From an uncultured Candidatus Saccharibacteria bacterium (GTDB taxonomy: Bacteria; Patescibacteriota; Saccharimonadia; Saccharimonadales; Saccharimonadaceae): DNA of 64,000 nt. Below are positions 45,812 to 56,389 of the stretch, one piece after another. The position numbers and the translations under genes were made by a program. The stretch spans positions 219,104 through 283,103 of the forward strand of contig CAMVCW010000001.1 in assembly GCA_947166125.1 (NCBI GenBank). The letters run 5' to 3'. Below the pieces are notes generated by a model. The model did not search any database. It saw nothing but the letters and a program-made list of their open reading frames with translations, and was not told the origin of the DNA. Positions within the stretch are counted from its first letter, which is position 1, and every line of letters starts with the position of its first letter.

Positions 45812-46765
45812 ATGGCAATTCTCGGAATAGACGAAGTTGGACGCGGCCCCCTAGCGGGGCCGCTTGTTGTGGGTGCGGTGATTTTGCCGGAAGAGGAAAG
45901 GGGGTGGTATAAGGAACTAAAAGATTCCAAAAAGTTATCTGCGAAGAAGCGAGAAAAATTAAACGATGTGATTATGGCAGAAGCGGCAGTGGGGCTAGGT
46001 TGGGTAACTAATACAGAGCTGGATGAGGTAGGGATTTCTGAGGCTTTGAAGCTTGCGACGCGGCGAGCCGTGAAAGCGGTACAGAAGTTCCATGCGCCGT
46101 TTTCTCAGATAGTAATTGATGGAAAAGTGAACTTTTTGAAAGGTACGCCGCTTGAAGGACATGTTTCGGTGATGATAAAAGCGGATGATTTGATACGAGA
46201 AGTAAGTGCGGCATCAATCGTGGCAAAGGTGGCGAGAGACAAATATATGATGAAATTGGCGGAAAAATATCCAGAATATGGATTTGAAAAACACATGGGT
46301 TATGGTACGGCATTTCATCGGAAAGCGATTGAAAGGTTGGGCGTGTGTCCGGAACATAGATTGAGCTTTGAACCGTGTAAGAGTTTGGTGGGATTTACGC
46401 GGGATGAAATTTCTAAGAAGAATACGTCCAAGATTGGGGAACGTGGGGAAGAAGCGGTTTGTAAACATCTAGTGCAACAAGGGCATGAGATTATCGCCCG
46501 AAATCACAAGACGTATTTTTACGAAATAGATATTGTGTCTATATGTGAAAATAAAATTTACTTTACAGAGGTGAAATATCGCAAGAATGCGGATTTTGGC
46601 GGTGGACTAATGGCTATAAATACCAAAAAACAAAAACAAATGTACTATGCGGCGGAGTCTTTTTTGAAGATGAAACCGGAATTTAAAAAACTGGATCCGA
46701 TCTTGGCGGTGGCGGATGTGGCGGGGGAAGATTTTGTGGTGAAAGATTGGTTCGTTTTGGTTTAA
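45812..46765 (+). CDS. rnhB: RNase HII fused to YraN/UPF0102 nuclease-like domain
   Basis: ILGIDEVGRGPLAGPLVVGAVIL, DGKVNFLKG, SAASIVAKVARDKYM, GYGTAFHRKAI; C-term IGERGEEAVCKHLVQQGHEIIARNHKTYFYEIDIVSICENKIYFTEVKYRK. Confidence 0.92.
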   Translation: MAILGIDEVGRGPLAGPLVVGAVILPEEERGWYKELKDSKKLSAKKREKLNDVIMAEAAVGLGWVTNTELDEVGISEALKLATRRAVKAVQKFHAPFSQIVIDGKVNFLKGTPLEGHVSVMIKADDLIREVSAASIVAKVARDKYMMKLAEKYPEYGFEKHMGYGTAFHRKAIERLGVCPEHRLSFEPCKSLVGFTRDEISKKNTSKIGERGEEAVCKHLVQQGHEIIARNHKTYFYEIDIVSICENKIYFTEVKYRKNADFGGGLMAINTKKQKQMYYAAESFLKMKPEFKKLDPILAVADVAGEDFVVKDWFVLV

Positions 46766-46799
46766 GGTTATTTTTAGTTTTTTAATATATAATGGTGAT

Positions 46800-48074
46800 A
46801 TGGATGAGAAAAATAATTTATTGAAAAATCAGGAAGATAAAAAGGTGAATGAGGTTGCGCTAAAACCTGAGACAGAGAAGAAGTCAAATGCTGGGATGTT
46901 TGCTGGAGTGAGTTCGGCATTAATAATATTAGTGGTGGTGATTTCTGTGGTGGTGACAATGGGGATACAGCAAAATAATAGTAATGATAAAAGCGGTACT
47001 GGGAATTATTCTATTATTGATGAGAATGCTAACCTTACAAGCGGTAGCGTAACCACTACAGTTGGCGGGAAATCTGTTACTTATAAGGGTGCATATGTGG
47101 TGGATGGTGTGGAGGCAACTATTTCATCGGGTACTTATGAATCGACGACGGATGATGAGGTGGTGTTTTTAGTGATAAATGGAGGAAGTTTGAGAATTGA
47201 TGGTGGGGTGACAATAAATAAGAGTGGCTCGGCTGATTTCGCTGGGCGAGGAGATAATTACAGTTTTTATGGGATAAATTCGGCGATTACGGTGGTGGGG
47301 GAAGGTTCCTCGGTAGAGATAAATGGTGTGAAAATCAATACAACAGTGTCTGGGGCAAATGCGGTAGTAGCGACAAATGGTGCAACGGCGGTGGTGTCGG
47401 GCGCAGAAATATCTACCACGAAAGATAATTCCCGCGGATTGCATGCGACTTATGGTGGCACGATAAATGCGGATAATACAAAGATCACTACGCAAGGTGG
47501 ATCCTGTGCAGCGCTAGCTACTGATAGAGGCACTGGCACGGTGGTGGCGGACAATATGACACTTTCTACTGCCGGGGCGGGATCTCCGTTGATTTATTCT
47601 ACTGGTAATATTTCGGTGACGAATTCTACCGGTGTGGCTACTGGTGCACAAATTGCGGTGGTGGAAGGTAAAAATTCAATTAGTTTGCAGGGGTGTGAAT
47701 TTTCGGCAAATGGTAACGGAAATAGAAATGGAGTAGATAACGCGGGTGTAATGATTTATCAAAGTATGAGTGGCGATGCTTCAGTGGGGACTGGGTCGTT
47801 TACCGCGACGGATTGCACTTTGGCAGTGCTAGCTTCTTCTAGCGTATATAATGTCACGCCGTTTTTCTTTATTACTAATACGGATGCGACGATAGATTTA
47901 ACTGGTACAACCGCTTCGTTTAATGCAGACGAAAAGTTTATTTCGGCACTAGGCACGAATGGGTGGGGAAAAAGTGGATCAAATGGCGGGAGAGTTACGG
48001 TGAATCTGTCTGATGTAAATGCAACAAACACAGGAATTGAAACCGATTCAATCTCTAGTGTTTCTGGACTTTAG
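46800..48074 (+). CDS. Membrane-anchored beta-helix/adhesin-like protein
   Basis: N-terminal TM then Gly/Thr/Asn/Val-rich repeats; TATAAT 6 nt before ATG. Confidence 0.7.
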   Translation: MDEKNNLLKNQEDKKVNEVALKPETEKKSNAGMFAGVSSALIILVVVISVVVTMGIQQNNSNDKSGTGNYSIIDENANLTSGSVTTTVGGKSVTYKGAYVVDGVEATISSGTYESTTDDEVVFLVINGGSLRIDGGVTINKSGSADFAGRGDNYSFYGINSAITVVGEGSSVEINGVKINTTVSGANAVVATNGATAVVSGAEISTTKDNSRGLHATYGGTINADNTKITTQGGSCAALATDRGTGTVVADNMTLSTAGAGSPLIYSTGNISVTNSTGVATGAQIAVVEGKNSISLQGCEFSANGNGNRNGVDNAGVMIYQSMSGDASVGTGSFTATDCTLAVLASSSVYNVTPFFFITNTDATIDLTGTTASFNADEKFISALGTNGWGKSGSNGGRVTVNLSDVNATNTGIETDSISSVSGL

Positions 48075-48079
48075 AATAT

Positions 48080-49069
48080 TTAAACGTTGAATTTAAATTC
48101 TACGACGTCGCCGTCTTGCATGATGTAGGTTTTACCTTCGGTCCTTAATTTGCCGGCGGCTCTGACGGCTTGTTCGGAACCGAGCTCTTCGAGATCGTTA
48201 AAATTGCAAATACTGGCTGCGATGAAGCCACGCTGAAAATCTGTGTGGATGGTGCCAGCGGCCTCGGGAGCGGTGGCACTTTTTTTGATAGTCCAGGCAC
48301 GACACTCTTTTTTGCCAGCAGTGAGGAATGATTGTAGACCGAGGGTATCGTAGGCTGCTCTGATGAGTTCGCCAAGGGCATCATCTTTCACACCGTAACT
48401 TTCTAAGAATTCTTTTCGTTCGTTTCTATCCATGCCGGACATTTCTTCTTCTAGTTTGGCGTTAACAAAAATAGCAGCGGCTGGTTTGACGAGATCTTTT
48501 AGCTTGGTTTGAAGGTCTACGTCTGTAAGACCAGATTCATCTACGTTGAACATGTAAATGACGGGTTTGTCGGTGAGGAAAGGGATATTCTCGTCGGCAG
48601 GGTCTTTTTTGCGTTTGGCGGCAATTTTGGCTTTGGTTTCTTCGTCAGCGAGCTGGAGCTCTAGGTTGATAATATCTATATCGTCTTTAGCCTGTTTTAT
48701 AATATCCTCTTCGATTTTATTGTCGGCGCGGACGATATCATCATTTTTGAAGGCACGTACTACGTGGCAAATGGCTTGGCACTCGCGGATGTGGGCGAGG
48801 AACTTATTACCGAGGCCTTCGCCCTTGGATGCGCCCGCAACTAGCCCGGCGATATCGACAAATTCTACGGTGGCCGGGACAACTTTGTCGGTTTCGTACA
48901 TTTTGGCTAATACGTCTAAACGTTTATCGGGAACCGGGACGATACCGACATTTGGCTCGATGGTGGCAAAAGGATAGTTGGCGGCAAGTGCGCCAGCGTT
49001 TGTGAGTGCGTTAAATAGAGTAGATTTACCAACATTTGGCAAACCGACGATTCCGATCTTTAAATTCAT
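48080..49069 (-). CDS. ychF: Redox-regulated ATPase YchF (Obg family)
   Basis: MNLKIGIVGLPNVGKSTLFNALT, NYPFATIEPNVGIVPVPD, DIAGLVAGASKGEGLGNKFLAHIRE. Confidence 0.96.
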   Translation of the reverse strand: MNLKIGIVGLPNVGKSTLFNALTNAGALAANYPFATIEPNVGIVPVPDKRLDVLAKMYETDKVVPATVEFVDIAGLVAGASKGEGLGNKFLAHIRECQAICHVVRAFKNDDIVRADNKIEEDIIKQAKDDIDIINLELQLADEETKAKIAAKRKKDPADENIPFLTDKPVIYMFNVDESGLTDVDLQTKLKDLVKPAAAIFVNAKLEEEMSGMDRNERKEFLESYGVKDDALGELIRAAYDTLGLQSFLTAGKKECRAWTIKKSATAPEAAGTIHTDFQRGFIAASICNFNDLEELGSEQAVRAAGKLRTEGKTYIMQDGDVVEFKFNV

Positions 49070-49115
49070 AACCAACCTGTAATATCTGTTATTGTTGGTA
49101 TAATTATAACATATT

Positions 49116-49719
49116 TTAGGCGATTTTCTTTTGCCAAGATTTTTTATGGCACTTGGGGCAGGCCATATAGCGAGTGCGACCAAGATGCATAGCAAAATAG
49201 ACGTTGGAATATTTCGGGATGTAATGATGGCCACAATATTTACATTCATACTTTCCGGCTTCAGTTTCGATTTTAATACAGAAGCTACCGCTCACAATAA
49301 CCAGAGCTAAGCCGAGCACAATTAGAACAATTCGCGTCCAGGTAGGCATTTCGACATAACTGGCAATAAAACACAGAATTAAAAATGGAATTGTTGACAT
49401 ATATCCAATGACATTTTCATAGAGGAAAAACTTTTTATTTGTCAAAGTTTCAATTTTGGAAAATTCTTCGAGGAGTTTTTCGGAATGTTTTTTTATAGTC
49501 CTGTTGATTAATCTCTTCGTCAGAAAGTAATTCGTTGTAAGAAATGTCGAATAACTTGCATAGTTTTGCCATATTATTTGCATCGGGTAGGCAAATTCCT
49601 CGTTCCCATTTTGAAATAGAGCGGTTGGAAATGCCCAATTTCTCCGCTAAGCTTTCTTGTGTAAAATTATTTTCCTGACGTTTCTTCGTAATAAACTTGC
49701 CAATCTTTTCTAAATCCAT
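49116..49719 (-). pseudogene. XRE-family HTH regulator with C-terminal membrane/zinc-ribbon domain, split by a frameshift at an A7 tract
   Basis: 49450-49719 encodes the HTH (MDLEKIGKFITKKRQENNFTQESLAEKLGISNRSISKWERG); 49116-49583 continues as KKHSEKLLEEFSKIE... in another frame; junction is tat-aaaaaaa-cat. Confidence 0.65.
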
Positions 49720-49879
49720 AGCAACCTTTCGTTAATTATATCTTCATTTTAGAAAAAGTTGAACCAAAACACCACAAACTTAAGGTAGAATCAAAAAAAG
49801 AAAGTTTCTACACGAGCATATCTATCGCTGTCTGGCTATTATCACTGAATATTCTGATTTTGGTATATAATATAATACG

Positions 49880-51031
49880 ATGACAGTGAAGAAAAAACAG
49901 AATCGGAAAAGTTTTAAAGATATTATAAAGTATAATTTTGATAATCTTTTGATGCGGGGAGCGGGGGCACAGATTCTGCTTTTGATTGCAGTGACGGGAA
50001 TTATGGCGATTGTTTTTGGGCTGATATTATTTATCACTACGTCGGAGGGTGGACCGGCGGGGTCGTCGATTTGGACGGTACTGGTGCATAGCTTAGATCC
50101 TGGGGTATTGTCTAATTCTAATGGTTCGCCATGGTTTTTGTTTATTTTGCTGGTGGTGACGCTTTTAGGGCTTTTCTCGGTAGGGACGTTAATTAGCATC
50201 ATTACTGCAAGTATGTCTAAAGCGCTGGATCAACTTTCGCATGGTAAAAGTAAAATTGTAGAGCGGAAAAAACATATATTATTCCTTGGGTATAATGAAA
50301 TTAGCTTTGAGGTTTTGCGGAATATCTTTGAGCATAATGAAAAGGATAAAAGTTTTCAGATTGGTAAGCAACCGGTAGTGATTTTGGAGCAATATAAAGA
50401 TATCGTAGATATAAAAGAAGAAATCGAATTTAGATTTCACGAGTATCATAAAACTAAGGTAATATGTCGGCAGGGATGCATTTTTGACGTAAATAATTAC
50501 GATATGTGTTCGATTGAAAAAGCAAAACAAATTATCATTACGGCGGCGAGTGATGAAGAGGCGGCGGAAACGGTTTTGGCGTGCAGAAAAGCGTTGGAAT
50601 ATTTGGGAATAAATAAAACTCCAATTACGGTAGTACTGGATAAGAATAGCAGTGTGGAACAAATGAAAATAGTGGGAGGTGATGAAGTTAAGATTGTAGT
50701 AAAGGAAGAGGTGGCAGAAAGAGTGTTGGAAAAAGAGAGCGGGAGTAATAAACCGAGTTTTGTTTTGAATACGAAGCTGGCTGGGTTTGTGCCAAAGGAA
50801 AATGTAATAATTTTGGCGGACGATGCGCTGGGGTCTGAAGAGTCTGATCGTAAGACGATATTGGGGATAGTAGCAATGAAGAAAAACATTGAGAAAACGA
50901 AATCCACAGGTGATCATATTCGAGTTTCTTGTGAAATTCGGTTGAAGAAAAATGCAATACTGGCAAAAGCCGCCGGGGCGGATGAAGTAGTGGTAACCAA
51001 TGTAGAAGTTGGTAGGCTGGTGTTTGAATAA
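49880..51031 (+). CDS. CASTOR/POLLUX-like ion channel/RCK-domain protein
   Basis: KYNFDNLLMRGAGAQILLL, one or two TM helices, HILFLGYNEISFEVLRNI RCK-like fold. Confidence 0.7.
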   Translation: MTVKKKQNRKSFKDIIKYNFDNLLMRGAGAQILLLIAVTGIMAIVFGLILFITTSEGGPAGSSIWTVLVHSLDPGVLSNSNGSPWFLFILLVVTLLGLFSVGTLISIITASMSKALDQLSHGKSKIVERKKHILFLGYNEISFEVLRNIFEHNEKDKSFQIGKQPVVILEQYKDIVDIKEEIEFRFHEYHKTKVICRQGCIFDVNNYDMCSIEKAKQIIITAASDEEAAETVLACRKALEYLGINKTPITVVLDKNSSVEQMKIVGGDEVKIVVKEEVAERVLEKESGSNKPSFVLNTKLAGFVPKENVIILADDALGSEESDRKTILGIVAMKKNIEKTKSTGDHIRVSCEIRLKKNAILAKAAGADEVVVTNVEVGRLVFE

Positions 51032-51469
51032 GTTTTGATCATATAAATAGTTGTAGCATATCAAATTTCTGGGCGAGTTTGTTTTGCTGTAATTTTTTGT
51101 GGTGTTTTAGGTAGATTATTTTGCGGATGGGTAATTTACGAAATATAAACCATCGGGATTTTTTTCTAAATTTGAACTATTGGTACGCTTTTTCTACTTT
51201 CGATAGCCAAGCCAATAGACTTTTTGTATAACGGGCGTTAAAACTGAAATAAAGTCAAGTTCATCTAAGTATTTAAGCTGTGTTGTCCAAAGTTTAGCTT
51301 CGGCTTCTTTGAGCTTTATGAGTAATTTTGCTGGATTAGAGGCTCTGTCTTCTGTAGCTTTTTGCCGGAGCTTGTAGAATTTATGAGAAGGATACGAAAA
51401 AAGTGAAATTAGTTTTTGATAAATAATTTTTATGGTATGATAAAAATGTAAACATAAGGAGAACGGGTG

Positions 51470-52054
51470 ATGGCGAATTCTCGCAAAACTCAAACAAAAA
51501 CTAAAAAGACCGCTACGAAAAAGAAAACTACGAACATAAAAGTAGCTGTAAAAGGTAAGCCAGAAAAGAAAACGTTTAAGCATTTTTTGATAGCTACTGG
51601 CATAATTTTGTTGCCGTTAGTGGTGGGGCTGATAGCTTCGGCATTAACCGGTAATACGATGATGGAGTTCGGCAGATTAAAACAACCGCCTTTGGCACCG
51701 CCAGCGTGGCTATTTCCAGTGGCTTGGACTATATTGTATATATTGATGGGCGTGGCTTGCTATCTGATTTATCGGTTGGAGCCAAAAACTAAAGATGAAC
51801 AGAAATTGCAAAAAGCAGAATTAATTATATATTTTGCGCAATTATTCTTTAATTTTATGTGGACGTTGATATTCTTTGCGCTAGGAGCGAGATGGTTTGC
51901 GCTGGGATGGCTAATTGCAATGTGGCTGATGATATTCGCATTAATATGCATGTGCGGGAAGAACTGCAAAGCGGCAGCGTGGTGTTTGGTGCCGTATATA
52001 TTATGGTGCACATTTGCGACGTATTTAAATGTAATGATTGCGATATTAAACTAA
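51470..52054 (+). CDS. tspO: TspO/MBR family protein with Lys-rich N-terminal extension
   Basis: FGRLKQPPLAPPAWLFPVAWTILYILMGVACYLIYRL; SD ggaga. Confidence 0.9.
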   Translation: MANSRKTQTKTKKTATKKKTTNIKVAVKGKPEKKTFKHFLIATGIILLPLVVGLIASALTGNTMMEFGRLKQPPLAPPAWLFPVAWTILYILMGVACYLIYRLEPKTKDEQKLQKAELIIYFAQLFFNFMWTLIFFALGARWFALGWLIAMWLMIFALICMCGKNCKAAAWCLVPYILWCTFATYLNVMIAILN

Positions 52055-52059
52055 AAAAT

Positions 52060-52084
52060 AAACCCCGGCGCGGAACCGGGGTTT
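52060..52084. terminator. Bidirectional terminator tspO/hppA
   Basis: AAACCCCGG-cgcggaa-CCGGGGTTT. Confidence 0.8.
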
Positions 52085-52088
52085 AAAA

Positions 52089-54185
52089 TTAAAATAGATG
52101 GAATGAGGCGAACAGTGGCGCCAAGGTGTTGGCGACGGTAGACATGGTTTTGATGAAAATGTCTAGCGCTACGCCTACAACATCTTTGCGAGTATCGCCG
52201 ACAGTATCGCCGACAACGGAGGCTTTGTGGGGCTTGGAGCCTTTACCGTAGCCTTCTAACCCGCCAGACTCAATGTGCTTTTTGGCATTGTCGAAAGCGC
52301 CACCGGAATTACCCATAAAGATAGCGCGAGGAATAGCCACGATGGTGGCGCCAATAAGTAAGCCTCCGACAAACTCTACGCCAAAGAAGAGGCCGCTAAC
52401 GACCGGAATGAGCAGAGCCAAAAGTGATGGGACGAGCATCTTTTTTAATGCTTGCCTAGTAGCCATGTGGATGCATTTTTGGTAATCTGGTTTGACGGTG
52501 CCGTCTAAAACGCCAGGGATAGACAATTGACGATCTCCTTCGTCTGCCATGAGATGGGCGGATTCGATAGTATTGTCGGTAAGTAGGGCGGAAAAATATT
52601 CGATTAGCGCGCCACCTACAATACCGCCAGCAATAACTACGAAGTTGGCGATGTTGAGTACTGGTTCGACGGTTTGTGAATAGCTGCCTACGTATGCAAA
52701 AATAAGCGATACTGTAGCAAAAGCTGCGGAGCCAATGGCGAAACCTTTGCCGATGGCAGCAGTGGTATTACCGACAGCATCGAGCTGATCGGTAATCTCG
52801 CGAACTTCGGAATCCAAGTGGCAAGATTCGGCGATGCCGCCGGCATTGTCCGCAATGGGGCCAAAAGCATCAATGGATACGGTGGTGGCCACAAAAGACA
52901 ACATGCCGAGAGCGGAAATAGCTATGCCGTAAACTCCGCAAAGTATACCGGAACCAAGTAATGATAAACCAATAACCAATATAGGCAATAAGCAAGATCT
53001 GGAACCTATAGCATCGCCCTTGGTGATAACGAAGGCGGAGCCTTCTTTAGCGATTTCAGCTAATTGCTTGACCGATTTGAACTTGGTACCAGTGTAATAT
53101 TCGGTGATTTTGCCGATTGCTACACCGCTGGCGATTCCAAGTATGGATGCTACCCATGGTGAAGCCCAACCCAGAATAAAATTATCGTATAGCGCCGTTT
53201 GTCCGAAGACAAGATATGATGCTATGCCGCCAATGATAACTACGGCGATTGCCGAGATGTAGGTGGCGATGTTTAGTTCGTGGCTGGGGTCTTTGCCGTT
53301 TTCGTGCATTAAGACGAAAAACAAACCGATAACACAACCAAGTAGACCGCCGCCAGCCAAGATTAACGGGTAGGCGATGGTGGCTTGGAATGTTGCGGTA
53401 TTGCCTTGCGCAATAGATGCGGCAATTAGGAGACTGGCTACTATGGTGGCAACAAAGCTTTCTAGCAGGTCTGAGCAGTTGCCGGCAATGTCGTTAACAT
53501 TGTCGCCAATAAAATCGGCAATAGTGTTAGGCATGCGTGAGTCGTCTTCTGGCATGTCGTGACGTACTTTGGCTACGATATCGGCAGAGATGTCGGCGGC
53601 CTTGGTGTAGTTGCCCCCAGCGACACGATTAAACATCGCAACAAGTGAGCATCCTAACGAATAAGTGGTGAGCCACATAATGGTGGGATTACATTTGAGT
53701 ACTGCGATGAATCCGGAGCTAGTACTGTCTAGATTGATTCCACCGGTTACCATTATGATAAGCAGAAGACCGAGTAAGCCAAAGGCTTGTACGGACAAGC
53801 CGCTAACACTGCCGCCCATGAGGGCGACTTTGACGGTTTCACCGATTGAGCGAGTTACGCGCGCGGTGTTGGCCGTACGAACGTTGGCATAAGTTGCGCT
53901 TCGCATACCAATGATGCAGGTTGCGCTACTCATGCATGAGCCAAGGACAAAGGTGAGACCGGCAGTTTTCTCAATGAATAAAGAAAACAGTGCGGCTACG
54001 ATTATCACAACGACAACAATGGTTTTGTATTCGGCGACCATAAAAGTTTTGGCGCCGTCGCGGATGATTTTGGCGATGTCTGCCATTTCGGCAGAGCCTT
54101 CTTTGTAGGTTTTCAGTTCAATATAATTGAAAACCATTAATATTAAGGCGCAAAGGATGGCGCCTAATACTAAAATTTGTACCAC
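52089..54185 (-). CDS. hppA: Membrane-bound ion-translocating pyrophosphatase (GTG start)
   Basis: VGGNYTKAADISADIVAKVRHDMPEDDSRMPNTIADFIGDNVNDIAGNCSDLLES; SD aaggag before GTG. Confidence 0.95.
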   Translation of the reverse strand: MVQILVLGAILCALILMVFNYIELKTYKEGSAEMADIAKIIRDGAKTFMVAEYKTIVVVVIIVAALFSLFIEKTAGLTFVLGSCMSSATCIIGMRSATYANVRTANTARVTRSIGETVKVALMGGSVSGLSVQAFGLLGLLLIIMVTGGINLDSTSSGFIAVLKCNPTIMWLTTYSLGCSLVAMFNRVAGGNYTKAADISADIVAKVRHDMPEDDSRMPNTIADFIGDNVNDIAGNCSDLLESFVATIVASLLIAASIAQGNTATFQATIAYPLILAGGGLLGCVIGLFFVLMHENGKDPSHELNIATYISAIAVVIIGGIASYLVFGQTALYDNFILGWASPWVASILGIASGVAIGKITEYYTGTKFKSVKQLAEIAKEGSAFVITKGDAIGSRSCLLPILVIGLSLLGSGILCGVYGIAISALGMLSFVATTVSIDAFGPIADNAGGIAESCHLDSEVREITDQLDAVGNTTAAIGKGFAIGSAAFATVSLIFAYVGSYSQTVEPVLNIANFVVIAGGIVGGALIEYFSALLTDNTIESAHLMADEGDRQLSIPGVLDGTVKPDYQKCIHMATRQALKKMLVPSLLALLIPVVSGLFFGVEFVGGLLIGATIVAIPRAIFMGNSGGAFDNAKKHIESGGLEGYGKGSKPHKASVVGDTVGDTRKDVVGVALDIFIKTMSTVANTLAPLFASFHLF

Positions 54186-54353
54186 TAATATCACACTCCT
54201 TCTATTTTTAAGGTACAATTTTGTCGAGCATTTGAGCATAAAAATATGCACCAATAATGCATGAAGTAATTATAGTATATTTAAAGTATTTTTCAAGGGG
54301 TGAAAAGGTGATGAAATTGTGATTTTGAGTAGTGATAAGGTATAATGGGTGTA

Positions 54354-55343
54354 ATGAATGTGACTATGCAACAGAAAACAAAAAGAAAGTATTGGAAGTG
54401 GGCGGTGTTATTGGTGTTGGCAATAATTGCTGCGATTATCGTGTTAAATCGCGCGTGGATTTATGATTGGTTTAGAGGTGTGACATATCGGCCAACGGCG
54501 GAGATGGTAAATATACGTGATAAATTAAAATTGACTGGGCGAGGAGATTTTCTGTTTAACGCAACGCAGCCGGAGTTAAATAAGGCAGATGATTTCAATG
54601 TTAACTGTAGACAAGATGAGGGCGAGGTGGCGGTACTAGGATGCTATACGGCGGGAAATATTTATGTATATGATATTACGGATGTAAAATTAAATGGAAT
54701 TAGGGAACTGACTACTGCGCATGAACTATTGCATGCGGTATGGGCGCGGATGAGTAATGCAGAAAAAGAAGATTTAAAACCAATATTGCAACAACTTTAT
54801 CAGAATAATTTATCTGTATTAAAAGATGACATTGAGACATACGCGGACGATGAGCGGATAGAAGAAATATTTGTGCGGGCGGGTACAGAAATTAAGAAAT
54901 TGCCGGATGTATTAGAAAAATATTATGCAGAGATTTTTAATAATCAAGATGTGGTGGTGGATTTTTATGAAAGTTATATTGCGGTGTTTCGGGAAATTAA
55001 AATGAAGATGGAGGGACTAGCTAGCGAAATTGAAGTTTTGCGCAATAGTATTAATGTGAAAATGGCGGAATATGAAAATAGAGTGAATCAATTAGAGACG
55101 GATATTGCTAGGTTTAATAGTTGTGCGGAGACTGTAGGATGTTTTGCAACAGAAGTGGAGTTTTATGCGCAGAGGAATGCTTTGGTGGTAAGAGAGAATG
55201 AACTGAATTTATTAAATGATGAAATTAACAATATGATAGATGATTATAATTTGAAGGTAGATGAATATAATGCAGATGCGCTGGAAAGTCGTAAATTGCA
55301 GAATATGATTAATTCAAAAGCGGATATTAAAGAAATAAAATAA
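54354..55343 (+). CDS. Membrane-anchored HExxH protein with long coiled coil
   Basis: N-terminal TM; TTAHELLHAVWARM; coiled coil; the longer ORF start overlaps the TATAAT box. Confidence 0.7.
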   Translation: MNVTMQQKTKRKYWKWAVLLVLAIIAAIIVLNRAWIYDWFRGVTYRPTAEMVNIRDKLKLTGRGDFLFNATQPELNKADDFNVNCRQDEGEVAVLGCYTAGNIYVYDITDVKLNGIRELTTAHELLHAVWARMSNAEKEDLKPILQQLYQNNLSVLKDDIETYADDERIEEIFVRAGTEIKKLPDVLEKYYAEIFNNQDVVVDFYESYIAVFREIKMKMEGLASEIEVLRNSINVKMAEYENRVNQLETDIARFNSCAETVGCFATEVEFYAQRNALVVRENELNLLNDEINNMIDDYNLKVDEYNADALESRKLQNMINSKADIKEIK

Positions 55344-55352
55344 AGGAGAAGG

Positions 55353-56174
55353 ATGGACGAAAATAATTTTGAAAAGTTTCCTGGTGGAGGCAATATAGAA
55401 AGGGCAGTACCAGAGGAACAAGATTTTGGCGTGGCAATGAATGGTGTAGGGGCGGCGGTGCCGGAGTTTGCTGGTGAACAATTTGGGACAGCGAATGCAG
55501 AAAATAAATATTATGGTGAAGGTGGGGATAATATGGAAGAGCAAAACGAAGAGCGTAATGCGGGTATTGCGGATGCGGCGGCTTTAATTAATTATGGATT
55601 AAATGCGGCGGCGCGCAGTATGGGGGTAGAATTATTGGTGCAAAAAATTAAAAGTTTTGATGCGAGTGGAATGGAGGATCCAATAAGGGGGTTTTATGAA
55701 TATTTGGGCATTAATAATTCGGAAGAACGAAAAGATTTGCGTGAAGAGAATATGGCAGCTAAGCCTAGCGAGACGGAATTTAGGGAAGGAGTCAATGCGC
55801 CTTCGCACGAGAAATCCGTAGAAGGGGCTTTTGCGGCGATTGATGATATGAAAGAATTAATAGCGGAAGTGGAAGGTGCGGATCCGCGTTATGAAGCATT
55901 AAGAGAAGGCGCAAGGAGTGCGGGCAAGGGGTATTTCGAATTTGCGGTGAGTGAATATGGAGTAAGGGGGCTTACGGAGCTTTTTGCGGTGTTAGGACGG
56001 CAGAGGGAGAAAGATGAAGAGGTGGAAGGTAACGTGGCGGAAGATGATGCGAATAGCAATGATGATAATGTTGTGAAAAATGTGAATATTAAGGATGCTG
56101 AGAACGGTGGTGTTGAAAGTGATATAGAAGAGCGTAAGGCTGCAACACTTAATCCTGAGATTTTGGGCAAATAG
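55353..56174 (+). CDS. Hypothetical acidic protein, 273 aa
   Basis: ORF with aaggaga SD, likely co-transcribed with upstream gene. Confidence 0.6.
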   Translation: MDENNFEKFPGGGNIERAVPEEQDFGVAMNGVGAAVPEFAGEQFGTANAENKYYGEGGDNMEEQNEERNAGIADAAALINYGLNAAARSMGVELLVQKIKSFDASGMEDPIRGFYEYLGINNSEERKDLREENMAAKPSETEFREGVNAPSHEKSVEGAFAAIDDMKELIAEVEGADPRYEALREGARSAGKGYFEFAVSEYGVRGLTELFAVLGRQREKDEEVEGNVAEDDANSNDDNVVKNVNIKDAENGGVESDIEERKAATLNPEILGK

Positions 56175-56308
56175 TTATGTACTGCTGAAATATTTTGGAG
56201 TAATAATTTTTTGATGTGAATTGACTAAAATTGGGGGGTTGACTTTTTGTGGGGAGGGGGTATACTTAGAAGCATAAAGGTTATACAAAAATAAAAAAGG
56301 AAATAAAA

Positions 56309-56386
56309 ATGAAAATTTACATTTGTGGTCAAGACAGATTCGATAAGGTGGTTTTGTCTTACAATAAAGCCAACAAGGAGAGATAA
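56309..56386 (+). CDS. Possible 25-aa leader peptide MKIYICGQDRFDKVVLSYNKANKER
   Basis: TTGACT-N17-TATACT promoter and ggaaataaaa-ATG upstream; stop lies 3 nt before the next ATG, and its 3' end carries the next SD (aaggagag). Confidence 0.5.
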   Translation: MKIYICGQDRFDKVVLSYNKANKER

Positions 56387-56389
56387 AAA

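Noticed and set aside
51194-51583. Minus-strand ORF overlapping the tspO start
   Set aside because: Its N-terminal half is antisense to tspO. The C-terminal half (KLRQKATEDRASNPAKLLIKLKEAEAKLWTTQLKYLDELDF) looks protein-like and may be a gene remnant, but I cannot support a functional CDS.
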